From: Mucilaginibacter pedocola
Lineage (GTDB): Bacteria > Bacteroidota > Bacteroidia > Sphingobacteriales > Sphingobacteriaceae
Assembly (NCBI RefSeq): GCF_002013915.1
Contig: NZ_MBTF01000037.1
Location: 62,001-126,000 of the forward strand
Length of the DNA stretch: 64,000 nt
Direction of reading: 5' to 3'
In this document: piece by piece, positions 33,843 through 44,400 of the stretch
Numbering within the stretch: position 1 is the first letter of the stretch
Layout of the letters: every line of letters begins with the position of its first letter
Position numbers and translations under genes: made by a program
Notes under the pieces: generated by a model
What the model was told of the DNA's origin: nothing
Seen by the model: only the letters and a program-made list of their open reading frames with translations
Database searches by the model: none

Positions 33843-34952
33843 TTAATAAATATAAATTACAGATCCGTAGGCCTTGTAGTCGAATTTCTCAATATCGCGC
33901 AGGGCATCAAGCGCTTGCGTAATGCTGTCGTTATCAAACACACCGCTAAAAACGAATTGCTTTGCCTTTTCGTTCTTAAATTGAATATCTACCCCGTACC
34001 AAACCTCCATTTTATCGGCCAGGTCGGCAAAGTTGTTATTATCAAATATAAAGCGGTTCTTCATCCAGGCGGTTTCTATCACGCTGCTATCCTTGCCGCT
34101 AAAATGGGTAAGCGAGGTAAGGGTATATTGTGGAGCTATATTGCCGCTCGCCGCCTTGCCTGTATCTCTGCGCAGGTGTTTTGGATTTCCCGCTTCGTTA
34201 TTTTTTAAAATAAGCTTTTCGTTGGGCTTCAGGATGATACGGTCTGATGGGCGATCTTTCATGGTAACCTCTATGGCACCGGTTATTAAGGTGGTTTCAA
34301 TAACGGTATCCTGCGGGTACGACCGTAGGTTGAAAGTAGTACCCAAAACTTTCACATCCATTTTATTGGTATGGATGATAAAAGGGTGCTGATGGTCTTT
34401 AAAAACATCAAAGTAAGCCTCGCCGCTTAACATTATTTCGCGGGTGTCGCCATCAAAGGCGGCGGGGTACCTTATGCTGCTTTGCGAATTAAGCGTAACC
34501 TTTGTACCATCGGCAAGGGTGGCTACCAGCTTTTGGCCCTTAAGGGTACTTTTTTGCACCCATCCTGCGGTAACATCACCGGTTTTTTTTTGAGAGAAAT
34601 TGCCTTTAAAGAATAAAGCGCCCGCAGTTATTAAAACCAGTGACGCAGCTGCAGCCGGCCAAAACCGGAATAAGCTTCTGTTTTTTGATGCAGCGGCAAA
34701 GTCAATAATTTCAGCATCGCCGGTATTGCCTGCTGCTTCAAGCCTTTTTATTTTATCCTGTATCTTCTGGAAAGCAATGGCATCGTCGGTGTATTCGGTA
34801 TCGGAGTGTTCCCAATACAGGTTCATCCCCTCCAATTGTTTTTTATACGACGGGTCGCTGTCAACGAGATATTTCAGCTCCGCCTTTTCTGCCGGAGTGA
34901 TCTCGTTTGTCAGTTGTTTTGAAACCAGCTCAATAAATCTGTCGTTGCCCAT
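33843..34952 (-). CDS. FecR-family anti-sigma/signal transducer (locus A)
   Basis: This 369-residue inner-membrane protein has a cytoplasmic N-terminus with a sigma-binding-like helix (FIELVSKQLTNEITPAEKAEL). A membrane helix at about 98-115 (WPAAAASLVLITAGALFF), the FecR domain (about 130-240, VATLADGTKVTLNSQSSIRYP, MLSGEAYFDVFKD) and a C-terminal DUF4974-type domain (about 295-369) follow. It receives the signal from an STN-bearing SusC and controls an ECF sigma factor. No sigma gene is adjacent. The nearest is 15 kb away at 50074-50712. It leads the locus A operon. Confidence 0.93.
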   Translation of the reverse strand: MGNDRFIELVSKQLTNEITPAEKAELKYLVDSDPSYKKQLEGMNLYWEHSDTEYTDDAIAFQKIQDKIKRLEAAGNTGDAEIIDFAAASKNRSLFRFWPAAAASLVLITAGALFFKGNFSQKKTGDVTAGWVQKSTLKGQKLVATLADGTKVTLNSQSSIRYPAAFDGDTREIMLSGEAYFDVFKDHQHPFIIHTNKMDVKVLGTTFNLRSYPQDTVIETTLITGAIEVTMKDRPSDRIILKPNEKLILKNNEAGNPKHLRRDTGKAASGNIAPQYTLTSLTHFSGKDSSVIETAWMKNRFIFDNNNFADLADKMEVWYGVDIQFKNEKAKQFVFSGVFDNDSITQALDALRDIEKFDYKAYGSVIYIY

Positions 34953-35406
34953 CGATATAAATAACCCGCACTTTTTACTTAGGACAACATTTTACCGGAA
35001 ATACCTACAAGTTTTAAAAAAAATGTAGGCAGGCCCAATAATGGGTTATCCATTACAATAATTGGCAACTGGTTTAAATAAACTATTCTACTTAGGTTTA
35101 AACAGCTGTATTTTTAATGTTTTATTGGTTAAACTACATTAAAACAGTGTTTTGCAGCGCCAATTTACTTATAAGACGCAGATTTTAGGCATCCGGTTTC
35201 ACTTTATTTAAAAATAACTACTAAAAAGGTATGAAAAGTATTTATAAAAGGTTGTAGGCAATAAGGGGCTTAACTTTGTCATTGTATGCAGAGGCGGTAT
35301 TGGCATCCATTTATACCACCTCCATCGGCCGGGGCATACGTTTTGGCAAAAAGCGGGCATACTGCATATCCGCATGTTATATTTTTCTTAATACTTCTAA
35401 AAAAAC
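34953..35406. promoter_or_regulatory. 454-bp divergent regulatory region
   Basis: It separates FecR (minus) from the GH2 gene (plus). TAACTTTG (35271-35278) is a good -7 box for GH2, although no TTTG lies at the ideal distance. An imperfect leader hairpin (GAGGCGGTAT/ATACCACCTC, 35291-35325) follows, inside the GH2 5'UTR. No ORF is seen. Confidence 0.4.
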
Positions 35407-38067
35407 ATGATCAAAAAATTTACCCTTCGTAAAGTTGTTCCTGTTGCCATGTTGCTTGGTGGCGCCTTTTGGGCACCCATAGCAAATGCACAAAGCAGCT
35501 ATGAGTTAAATTCGGGTTGGCAATGTGCGCCCATAGCTAAGGTGAAAGATAATGGTACCGCCATATCAAGCACCGCTTACAGCACTACCGGCTGGCTGCC
35601 TGCCACTGTACCGGGCACCGTTTTAACCAGCCTGGTGGCCAACAAACAAATGCCCGACCCTTTCTACGGCATGAACAACGAGCAGATACCCGATATATAC
35701 AAAACCGGGCGCGACTACTATACCTATTGGTTCGTAAAAGATTTTAAGCAAACTGCCACAGCCGGCGGCCAAACTTATCTTAACTTCCGTGGGGTTAACT
35801 ATAGCTTTGATGTGTTTTTGAACGGGCATAAGCTTAACAGCACCCTTAATAAAGGCATGTTTATGCGCCGCAGTTTTAATATTACCAAATGGCTTAACGC
35901 AGCCGGTAACAACAGGCTGGCTGTTATAGTTTACCCGCCCGATGTGGTAGGTAATCCCAATGGCGGGCAGGGCGGCGACGGTACCATTGCCAAAAACGTA
36001 GGCATACAATACACCGCCGGCTGGGACTGGATACAACCCATACGCGACCGCAATACCGGTATTTGGGATAAGGTAACCATACAAACTACAGGTGCCGTTA
36101 AAATAAACGATCCGCACGTGATAACCCTGGTGCCCGGCGTTCGCCAACCCGAGGGTGCTCAGGCTCCTGCCATTATAAAACTATCTGCCGAATTGCAAAA
36201 TGCTACCGCAGCGCCTGTGAGTGGTACTTTGCAATACATCCTCGATGGTAAAAAAGTAGCTAAGAAAGTCACGCTTAAAGCAAACTCTAAAGAAGAAATT
36301 AAGCTGGATGACTATACTTTGGTTAACCCCAAGCTATGGTGGCCAAGCGGCTACGGTGCGCAAAACCTGTATAAGCTGAAGCTGCAATTTGTGGCCGATG
36401 GCGGCAAGGTTTCTGATGAAGATAATATTTCGGTAGGGGTAAGGCAAATAACCACTGAATGGAATGCCCGTACCGAGAGCAAACAGGTGAATATTAACGG
36501 GCAGAAAATATTTATAAAAGGCGGTAACTGGATCATATCCGACGAGATGCTGCGCTTTAGCGATGCCCGTTACGATGCCGAAGTACGTTTCCATCGTGAT
36601 ATGAACCTGAACCTGATCAGGGTTTGGGGTGGCGCACTGATAGAACGCCCCGAGTTTTACGAGGCTTGCGATAAGTATGGTATGCTGGTTTTTCAGGATA
36701 TGTGGGGATCAGGCGATTGTAATGGCCGCTGGTTAGACCCAATGAAACTGGAAGACCAATGGACACGCCGCAAATACCCTGACGACCATAACCTCTACCT
36801 CGAATCGGTAAAAGACCAGGTAAAACTGTTGCGCAACTACCCATCGCTGGCCATGTGGTGCGGCGGTAACGAAATAACCCCTCCGGAGGATATATTGGTA
36901 GCCCTGCGCGACCATATTATGCCCGAATTGGATAATACCCGCTGGTTCATTGAGTACTCTAACTCCGAAAATATGTCGCGCAACGTGAACGGTGGTAATG
37001 GCGATGGCCCTTATGGTATTCAGCCACTATCGGTGTTCTGGAACGAGAAAACTTTCCCTTTCAATTCAGAAGTTGGTTCGGTAGGCGTAAGCGATTACGA
37101 ATCGTTGAAGCGCTTTATCCCGAAAGAAAACATGGTAGCACCTGTTTACGACGAGCAAACCGGCAAAAACAAAGTTGACCCTGTTTGGGATTACCACAAG
37201 TATATTGGCTACGATTGGTCGATAGCTAAGTATGGTAAAGTGAAGGATGTGGAAGATTTTGCCAACAAAGCTCAACTGGTAAACTACGACCAGTACCGCG
37301 GACTGATGGAAGGTTTTAGCTCGCACATGTGGGATTGGTATACAGGCTCTATCATCTGGAAAACCCAAAACCCATGGACAGCCATGCGCGGCCAGATGTA
37401 TGATTACTACCTGGACCCTAACGCCTGCCTTTACGGCTTGCATAACGGCAGCGCGCCGCTACACGTAATGTATAACCCAACCGATGGTATGGTAATGGTG
37501 GCCAACAATACCTTTAAGCCCGTAACCAACATGATGCTGGTTGCCAAAATGTACGATATGGCGGGCAAAGAAAAACTGATAACCCAGGTTTTTGCAGATG
37601 TAACCGCCACTACTACCAAACGTTACCTGTCTATCAAAAAGGATATCGACGCTTTTGCCAAAGAGGATGGCGCATTTGTGGTGCTGGAGATATTGGCCGA
37701 AGACAAAACCCAGTTAAGCCAGAATATTTACTGGGTACCCAATGAAAAAGGCGAATACAGCGGCCTGCAAAAAATGGATAAAAGCCAGCTTACTGTAAAC
37801 GCAAAAGCCATAAAAAGCGGCAAAATAGAAGTTACGTTGAGCAATACCAACAATGCACCGGTAGCATTCTTCAACCGTGTATCGGTGGTTGACGGTGGCA
37901 CCAAAGAACGTATTTTGCCTGCCTTCTACAGTGATAACTACGTATCGGTATTACCCGGCGAAACCAAAAAGGTTGTGGTAGAATATACCCCGGCCAAAAA
38001 CGCCGCCGCACCGCAGATAAGCATCAGCGGTTGGAATATGGCGGAGAAGGTTATAGCGGTTAATTAA
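35407..38067 (+). CDS. Secreted GH2 enzyme, beta-mannosidase-like
   Basis: This 886-residue protein has a signal peptide ending at about residue 28 (IANAQ). The GH2 sandwich, immunoglobulin and barrel domains follow. WPSGYGAQNLYKLKLQF and RVWGGALIERPEFYEACDKYG precede MWCGGNEITPP (acid/base Glu489) and NSEVGSVG (nucleophile Glu555). The order and motifs fit the exo-beta-mannosidase/mannosylglycoprotein endo-beta-mannosidase branch, and exo-beta-glucosaminidases are close relatives. A C-terminal Ig-like region (about 690-886) follows. It is monocistronic and divergent from FecR. It may act on the mannose-containing glycans also targeted by GH92. Confidence 0.88.
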   Translation: MIKKFTLRKVVPVAMLLGGAFWAPIANAQSSYELNSGWQCAPIAKVKDNGTAISSTAYSTTGWLPATVPGTVLTSLVANKQMPDPFYGMNNEQIPDIYKTGRDYYTYWFVKDFKQTATAGGQTYLNFRGVNYSFDVFLNGHKLNSTLNKGMFMRRSFNITKWLNAAGNNRLAVIVYPPDVVGNPNGGQGGDGTIAKNVGIQYTAGWDWIQPIRDRNTGIWDKVTIQTTGAVKINDPHVITLVPGVRQPEGAQAPAIIKLSAELQNATAAPVSGTLQYILDGKKVAKKVTLKANSKEEIKLDDYTLVNPKLWWPSGYGAQNLYKLKLQFVADGGKVSDEDNISVGVRQITTEWNARTESKQVNINGQKIFIKGGNWIISDEMLRFSDARYDAEVRFHRDMNLNLIRVWGGALIERPEFYEACDKYGMLVFQDMWGSGDCNGRWLDPMKLEDQWTRRKYPDDHNLYLESVKDQVKLLRNYPSLAMWCGGNEITPPEDILVALRDHIMPELDNTRWFIEYSNSENMSRNVNGGNGDGPYGIQPLSVFWNEKTFPFNSEVGSVGVSDYESLKRFIPKENMVAPVYDEQTGKNKVDPVWDYHKYIGYDWSIAKYGKVKDVEDFANKAQLVNYDQYRGLMEGFSSHMWDWYTGSIIWKTQNPWTAMRGQMYDYYLDPNACLYGLHNGSAPLHVMYNPTDGMVMVANNTFKPVTNMMLVAKMYDMAGKEKLITQVFADVTATTTKRYLSIKKDIDAFAKEDGAFVVLEILAEDKTQLSQNIYWVPNEKGEYSGLQKMDKSQLTVNAKAIKSGKIEVTLSNTNNAPVAFFNRVSVVDGGTKERILPAFYSDNYVSVLPGETKKVVVEYTPAKNAAAPQISISGWNMAEKVIAVN

Positions 38068-38074
38068 ATTCTTC

Positions 38075-38111
38075 GCGCCCTTTGTGGTAAAAATTTTACC
38101 GCAAAGGGCGC
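38075..38111. repeat. 37-nt near-perfect palindrome after GH2
   Basis: GCGCCCTTTGTGGTAAAA and TTTTACCGCAAAGGGCGC form 18-base arms with one mismatch and one central base. It is 7 nt after the GH2 stop. It lacks a T-run but could still mark or stabilise the 3' end. Related CTTTGCG/GCAAAG blocks recur at 38198-38216 and 38415-38455. Confidence 0.7.
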
Positions 38112-38260
38112 AAAGATTACGCAAAGAAGCACAAAGGTTTTGCATATCGATAATAAGTTCATGTAAAGACGCTTGGTTGCGTAAGTAAAAAAACTTTGCG
38201 GCTTTGCGCCTTTGCGTGATTTAGATAAACACATGCATGGCCTTTGTGTCTCTTTTTGCC

Positions 38261-38385
38261 CTTGTTGGTGTTATCACCAACAAGCCCGTGATGTTATCAG
38301 TTACGGAATATCTGTAAGGCCATTTGCTCACCAAGGGCATAAGGTTCTTACATGCATTGGAGTTGTTGGTGATAACACCAACAAC
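38261..38385. repeat. Paired palindromes in inverted orientation
   Basis: Two hairpins, at 38261-38284 and 38362-38385, share 22 bp (TTGTTGGTG...CACCAACAA) but have complementary loops (TTAT, ATAA). Each is therefore the exact reverse complement of the other, with 77 bp between. The whole 38068-38471 gap lacks an ORF and is filled with such repeats. Confidence 0.75.
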
Positions 38386-38471
38386 GGCGAGAAATCTTCT
38401 TCTTCCCAACTTTTTCTCTGCGTCCTTTGCGAAAACTTTGCGCACTTTGCGGTTAAATCACCACCAAAACT

Positions 38472-40049
38472 TTACCTCCCCAACTCCTTCTTCGGCTGGT
38501 GCAACTTATTCTCCAATAATATCAGCCCGTATCTGGCATTTTTCCATTGCGCATCCAGTTCGGCAGGCACGGCACCGGGCGATTGGGCGAAATTACCCAG
38601 CAGGATATCCATATCTCCGTCGCCATCTACATCGGCCTTTTCCAGCGTGAGCGATTTGATGGGTAAGCCGCCTGCGAGTGTATAGGGCTTAAAGCTGAAG
38701 GTTTTGCTATCAGTGTTTTCCAGGTAGATGAACGATTCGCTGATCAGTTTTCCGAAATCGGGGAAGAAGGCTGACGCGGCCAGGTCGATATCGCCATCGT
38801 CATCAAAATCTTCTGCCAGTACCCGGGTTACGCCATACATCGGGAAAAAGAATTTCTCCTTAAAGTTGCCTTTACCATCGTTTAGGTTCAGCCGGATGCC
38901 GTGGTAGGGTTTCAGAATGTTGGAGTAATCGGCATTGTCGCCATGTACGGTTATAATGTCGGTTTGTCCGTCGTGGTCGTAGTCGGTCAAAACCATATCC
39001 GTGGTGCCATAATTGGGCGGGAAGCGCAGTACCCTTTTATCTTTAAACTTCAGTTTATCTTTTTGGTAATAGATATGCACGCTCTCATCGCCCTGCGAAA
39101 ACATGGCTACGATATCCTTTTTACCATCGCCATCCATATCCCTTATAAAACAGATGATAGCACCCGGCTGCTGCGATAGTATGTCTTCTTTATACTCATC
39201 TCCGGCTTTGTCTTTTTTAAACAGCGATAGCGAGCCCGTTTTGTTGCCAAAGTTGCATACCACCAATTCGGGGATGCCATCGCCGTCCAGGTCGTCCATT
39301 TCGGTATGTACGGGGCGGTGCAGGGTGGTTAAAACAGGCGTTGGTTTATCATTATCCAGCTGCGCAAAACTGCCCGTGCTCAGTTCGGTAGGGTATAGTT
39401 TGCCAATTTGGGTGAGGTAGGTTTTGTTTTGGTAAAAGTTGAAGTCGACTACCGGGCTGGCCGTTTCAAATGTTTTGGTAATGCCTTTTTCAAAATTCCA
39501 GTTGATCACCTTGTTGTACATATTGCTTATCCATAGGGTATGGGATGTAGGATTGTATTCCAGCCCGGTGATCATCGAGGGCGACTGTTCGTCTATCTGT
39601 ATGTTTTTGCGGGTAAATTGTTCCAGCGGTTCGCTGCGTTCTATTCGGCTTTCATCGTAAGTGAGGCTGTCAGGAGCGGCGCTAACAATGTAACGTTCCA
39701 GTTTGTCCCAATCCTCCTGCGATAGCATAGGATGCTCGGGGATAATGCCGTTTTTATTTACTACTGCTTTTTCTTCGGGCGAGAGCCCGCGTAGCGGGTC
39801 GTAGCCAGGGTATATAATACCCATGCGGCTGGCCATTACCGGAAGTACATGGGTTTTCCATATTTGTTTGGTAAGGCTTTGCGGGTCGGGTTGGGCATGG
39901 CATAAGCCACAATAGCGAATAAACAACTCTCGCCCCTCATCAATTGGCCGGCTGTGTGCAGGCGGCTTTGCGGTGAATGAATTTAGGCTGATAAATAGCG
40001 TAACGGCAAAGCAAAGTACTAAAAGTAAACCCCTCCATCCCATAAGCAC
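38472..40049 (-). CDS. FG-GAP repeat protein with haem-binding CxxCH (locus B)
   Basis: This 525-residue protein has an N-terminal hydrophobic segment (GLLLVLCFAVTLFISL) and is therefore anchored or secreted. YCGLCHA places a cytochrome c-type CxxCH motif at residues 47-51. The region to about 125 looks like a class I cytochrome c domain with a distal Met in VMASRMG. FG-GAP/VCBS repeats follow, with calcium-binding cores such as DLDGDGIPELVV, DMDGDGKKDIVA, DYDHDGQTDIIT, DFDDDGDIDLAA and DVDGDGDMDILL. Met1 or Met3 could start translation. It is the last gene of the FG-GAP/haloperoxidase cluster, 66 nt after the haloperoxidase, and may move electrons. Confidence 0.88.
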   Translation of the reverse strand: MLMGWRGLLLVLCFAVTLFISLNSFTAKPPAHSRPIDEGRELFIRYCGLCHAQPDPQSLTKQIWKTHVLPVMASRMGIIYPGYDPLRGLSPEEKAVVNKNGIIPEHPMLSQEDWDKLERYIVSAAPDSLTYDESRIERSEPLEQFTRKNIQIDEQSPSMITGLEYNPTSHTLWISNMYNKVINWNFEKGITKTFETASPVVDFNFYQNKTYLTQIGKLYPTELSTGSFAQLDNDKPTPVLTTLHRPVHTEMDDLDGDGIPELVVCNFGNKTGSLSLFKKDKAGDEYKEDILSQQPGAIICFIRDMDGDGKKDIVAMFSQGDESVHIYYQKDKLKFKDKRVLRFPPNYGTTDMVLTDYDHDGQTDIITVHGDNADYSNILKPYHGIRLNLNDGKGNFKEKFFFPMYGVTRVLAEDFDDDGDIDLAASAFFPDFGKLISESFIYLENTDSKTFSFKPYTLAGGLPIKSLTLEKADVDGDGDMDILLGNFAQSPGAVPAELDAQWKNARYGLILLENKLHQPKKELGR

Positions 40050-40115
40050 ATGTATTTATAGTACATACGCTTAAAGGAGGAAATGGATGCTACGTATCCA
40101 AAATATTACTAAAGA

Positions 40116-41450
40116 TTATTTCAGTATGGGCTCTACTTTGGCCGCTTTTAGTTTTTTCACAATATCGCCGCCTACCAAACGGCCCTGTTTATTGCCGTTT
40201 TCTATAGCATCATTGAAGTGTATGCCACCATAAAATCTCGAAATAGAGGCTTCCTCTGCGGCCTGTATAAACGATTTGAATTTGCGCGGGCCTACGCCGT
40301 ATGGTATCTCCGAATCATCGGTATATGCAAAGTGATCGCCAAGTAAGTAGGAGAGCACCGTTGCCGAAGCATTGGACAGCACCGCATGCCCGCTCGGGTA
40401 TTCCGGGAAGGGCGGGGTTTGTAAAAGTGGGGTCCATTTATTGTCTATGTAACGCACAATATACGTTTCGGGGCGTATGCCGTTGCTGCGGTATTTCTCG
40501 TCCCAGCAGCTAATGAAGGCATCCATCAGGGCAACACCTTCCAGCGTAAGCACCTGTACCGCCTTATCAAAACTCAGGTTGGCTTTTTTAACAGCTATGC
40601 CGGCAATATTCATCCAGTGCCCGCCCGGGCTTATTTTTTTGAAACCGATCATCATGTGGCCCGATGTGGTTACGGCAAAGGGGTTGCAATCCCAAAACGA
40701 GGCGATGGTTATCTGCTCGCTGGAGGCGTGTTGCGATATCTTATAAACCGCATAAGCCTCTTTATAAAATTCGCTGGTAGTATCGGTACTAAAAGGTGCC
40801 GGGCGCACAGGGACAAATTGCTGTGCCGAATCTATCATCATAGGGCGCACGGTTTTCCAGTTAGGCTCTACAGCTTCCATATACATGGGTGGGGTAGGGT
40901 ACCAGTTTTTAACACCTTTTAGGGGCGTATAACGTAGTTTACCGCTCAGGCGGTTGTAATTGTCGCCACGGCTGTAGGCCAATATCTTTTTGGTCATTTC
41001 CTCGGCAACTTTTACCGATGCCTTGATGGTTTCTTCGCTGATGTTGTTTTTCTTCAACAGTTCGATGTATTTGTCCTCATCATCCTGCAGCATATAGCCC
41101 GATGGCAGCATCATTTTGCCGCTTTCGAGTATGCAGTACATCGATGCAATTTTGTAGTCATACTGGCCGGGTTTCAGGCTTAGGGTGTTATCCTGGTCGT
41201 AACTTTTGATGAAGTTGCCAAGCGGAACCATTTCTTTATTATGAAGTGTGGCCAGGTTATATGGCCCCATCATAAAGTAGGCGTAATAGCGCGATGCAGC
41301 GGGCGGGTTAACCACATCGTGTATCATTACAGCCGAAACCGAATTAATGGCCTTATCCAGCTGCAGGTATTCGGGTGCGGTTGCTTGCTGTGCAATTGTA
41401 CACTTTCCAAGGGTTATAAAAGCAAGCAATAGTTGTATCTTCCTGATCAT
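40116..41450 (-). CDS. Vanadium-dependent haloperoxidase-like protein (locus B)
   Basis: This 444-residue protein has a signal peptide (MIRKIQLLLAFITLGKCTIA). The PAP2/haloperoxidase motifs are at the C-terminus: YPSGHAVLSN (352-355 PSGH) and SRFYGGIHFNDA (404-411). These contain the conserved Ser-Gly-His and Arg...His that bind phosphate or vanadate. RYTPLKG (about 172) may hold the KxxxxxxRP-type lysine and arginine. Such enzymes oxidise halides with H2O2, and related PAP2 proteins are acid phosphatases. The length is close to bacterial vanadium haloperoxidases. Start and upstream stop overlap by one base, so it is coupled to the UnbV gene. Confidence 0.88.
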   Translation of the reverse strand: MIRKIQLLLAFITLGKCTIAQQATAPEYLQLDKAINSVSAVMIHDVVNPPAASRYYAYFMMGPYNLATLHNKEMVPLGNFIKSYDQDNTLSLKPGQYDYKIASMYCILESGKMMLPSGYMLQDDEDKYIELLKKNNISEETIKASVKVAEEMTKKILAYSRGDNYNRLSGKLRYTPLKGVKNWYPTPPMYMEAVEPNWKTVRPMMIDSAQQFVPVRPAPFSTDTTSEFYKEAYAVYKISQHASSEQITIASFWDCNPFAVTTSGHMMIGFKKISPGGHWMNIAGIAVKKANLSFDKAVQVLTLEGVALMDAFISCWDEKYRSNGIRPETYIVRYIDNKWTPLLQTPPFPEYPSGHAVLSNASATVLSYLLGDHFAYTDDSEIPYGVGPRKFKSFIQAAEEASISRFYGGIHFNDAIENGNKQGRLVGGDIVKKLKAAKVEPILK

Positions 41451-44400
41451 TAGTTTTCGCGGTAAAATTGTAAGGGTTGGTTGCTTATGCCCAACATTAA
41501 ATAGGCGCTGCCATTTATTTTTATTTCTGCTGCCGATTTTACATCACCATTCACACATAGGCCCGATACAGGTTGCGTTTGATAGGTAAAACCACCTTTG
41601 CCATCGCCCAGCAGTAAACAGCCGTAATTGGCATCAAAACTGCCCAGTTTAAGGCGGTTATCGCTGTGGTTACCCAGCAGCAGCAAGTCGGGTTTACCGT
41701 CGTGGTTGTAATCGCCGGTTAGTATTTGTGCTACCGAGGAAAACTGCGCCTGAATAGGCAACTCGCTTTTTACAAACTTGCCGCCACGGTTTAAAAACAG
41801 GGTAGTTTCGGTAGTGTTGGCAAACAGGCGGGTAGCTTTTGCCAATTCCTCGGGTGTAAACACCTGTTTCATGGTAGCATCGCAATAATCTTTGTACGAT
41901 TTGAATTTGCGGCGCATCGGGAATATCTGGTCGTTTAGTTCATCGCGGCTTACAAAGGGATAACTTATGCCTTGTATGTAAAAGTTTAGAAAAGGGTCTA
42001 TCGAGCCATTGTTGTCGAAATCGGCAAAAAACATTTCGGCGGGTTCGGCGCTGTTGGCATGTATTTGGGTATTGTTGCCCAGGTTGCCGGCAATAATATC
42101 GGGTTTGCCGTCGCCATCTACATCGGTTATTAAAACGCTGCTCCAAAAGCCATTTACGTTATTTCCCAAATAATCGGCGGTTTTATCTTCAAAGCCCGTT
42201 TTTGTATTGATGTAAACCGAAAGTGGCACCAATTCGCCGCATAGCACTAAATCTTTGCGGCCATTGCCGTTCAGGTCGACCCATTGGGCATCGGTAATCA
42301 TACCGGCTTTGTTAAAGGCGGCGGGGATGGTGGTAAAAGTGCCATCACCATTATTTTCCAACAAATAGCTGCGAGGCGCAACAGGGTATTGCCCGGGGAT
42401 AATGCGCCCGCCAATGAAGAGGTCGATCTTACCATCGTTATTATAGTCGCAGGGGCGCACGCAGCTTTTGGCGCTGGCCGTGGTTACCGGCAGGGCGGTG
42501 CTATTGTAGTTGAAGTTTCCCTTGCCGTCGTTCAGGTAAAGTTTGTCCTGTAATTGCGAAGTGCCTGGTTCCAGAAGGGCGTAGCCGCCTTTGGCTACGT
42601 ACAGGTCGGGGTAGCCATCGCCATTGGCATCAAAAAATACAGCAGCCGAAGTGTTTTCTGCATTGGCATCGGCAATATCTTTTGCTTCCCAGCCGCCCGC
42701 TTTGGTTTGCAGGTAAAGTTTGCTGGTGTTGGCCTCGCCGCTTATAAAAATATCTTCCAGCCCGTCTTTATTCACATCGGCCTTGGCCACTACAGGGGCG
42801 GTTTTAGATGCCATAAACAACATCAGCGGCTGGCGCTTAAAATCGTTTATACTGTTTTCGGCATTGGTATAGTCTACCGGGGCTTTTACAGTGCTGAATA
42901 ATTGCTTTGGTACTGACGCTGCGGTCGCATTATCCTTCGCATCGTTTATGTTCAAATTAAGCCTTTGGTTGGCTTTAACATTAGTAAGTAACTGTGTTTT
43001 GCCGCCGGGCCATATCACTTTTACCGAATCGGCTACTGTCGCATCGCCCAGACCGAAATTGAGTACGGTAGATACGCAGGCTAAATACCCCCTGTTAGGG
43101 TTAAGTTCCTGGTATTGCTCGACCTTGTTAGCATACACGTATACTTTGGCACCTGTTGCTGCAGATTTACCAGCCTGCATGGTTAGATCAAATGCCAGGT
43201 AATTACTGTTGGCAGCTTCGCGGCTGGTGTTTTTAAAAATGGAGGCAACGTTGTTAATGTTGTTGGTAATGATATCCAGGTCGCCGTCGTTATCCAAATC
43301 AGCGTAAGCTGCGCCGCTGGAGATACCCGGATTGTTGATGCCCCAGTCCTGCTTTTTATCGCTAAAGGTGAGGTTGCGGTTGTTTTTGAAAATATAGTTG
43401 GATAGGGTGGTAGATGGCATGGCTTGCACCAAATCCATCAGTAGGGTGGGCTCCTTTTCCATCGCCTTCTTTATCTTATAATCGCCCCAATAGCGCAGGA
43501 AATCTTTATTGGTATAATCGCGCAGATAACCGTTAGATATAAAGATATCCTTATAGCCGTCGTTATCAAAATCAGCTATCAGCGGGCACCAGCTCCAGTC
43601 GGTGTTAGATACGCCCGCCAGCTGGCCTATTTCGCTGAAAGTGCCGTCGCCGTTGTTTAGCTGTAGCATATTGCGCATGTACTGCTTATATAGGCCCTGG
43701 TTCACCATCAGCTCGAACGATTCGTAGTTCTCCTGCAGTTGCAACAGCTTTTGGCGGCGGTTATCGGGCGGAAGCATATCCAGCGTGATAATGTCGGGCA
43801 GCCCGTCGTTATTCAGGTCGGCAATATCAACGCCCATCGAAAATTGCGACATGTGCTTCAGCATTTTTTGCGATTGCTCGCTAAAGGTACCGTCGCCTTT
43901 GTTGATGTATATATAGTCGGGTTCGTTGTAGTCGTTGGTTACATAAATATCGGGCAGGCCGTCTTTATTGATATCGGCAATGGCCATGCCCAGCCCAAAG
44001 GTGAGCGGATTTTGAATGATGCCTGCCTTTGTGCTTACATCTTCAAAACGGCCTCCCTTGTTTTCAAACAGGCGGTTGCTGGCCAAAGCATCTACCTGGT
44101 TTTTGGCTTGCGAGAGTTCAATATTGTTTATTTTTTTAACGTTATGGTTCAGCAGGAACATATCCAGCTTACCATCATTATTATAGTCGAAAAATGCGGC
44201 CTGGGTGCTGTAGCCCGGGTCGTCGAGCCCGTACTCTTTAGCTTTCTCCGCAAATTTGTTTTTTCCTTTGTTAATGAAGAGCTGGTTGCGGCGAACATCG
44301 TTATCGCCCAGCCCCGAGTAGCATACGTATATGTCTAATAAGCCATCGCCGTTTACATCGGCCATGGTGGCACCGGTTTTCCACGAGCCTGAGCGGCCCG

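Noticed and set aside
43739..44338. Plus-strand ORF of 199 codons inside the UnbV protein gene
   Set aside because: The minus strand shows regular FG-GAP repeats. The plus frame is low complexity and has no recognisable family.
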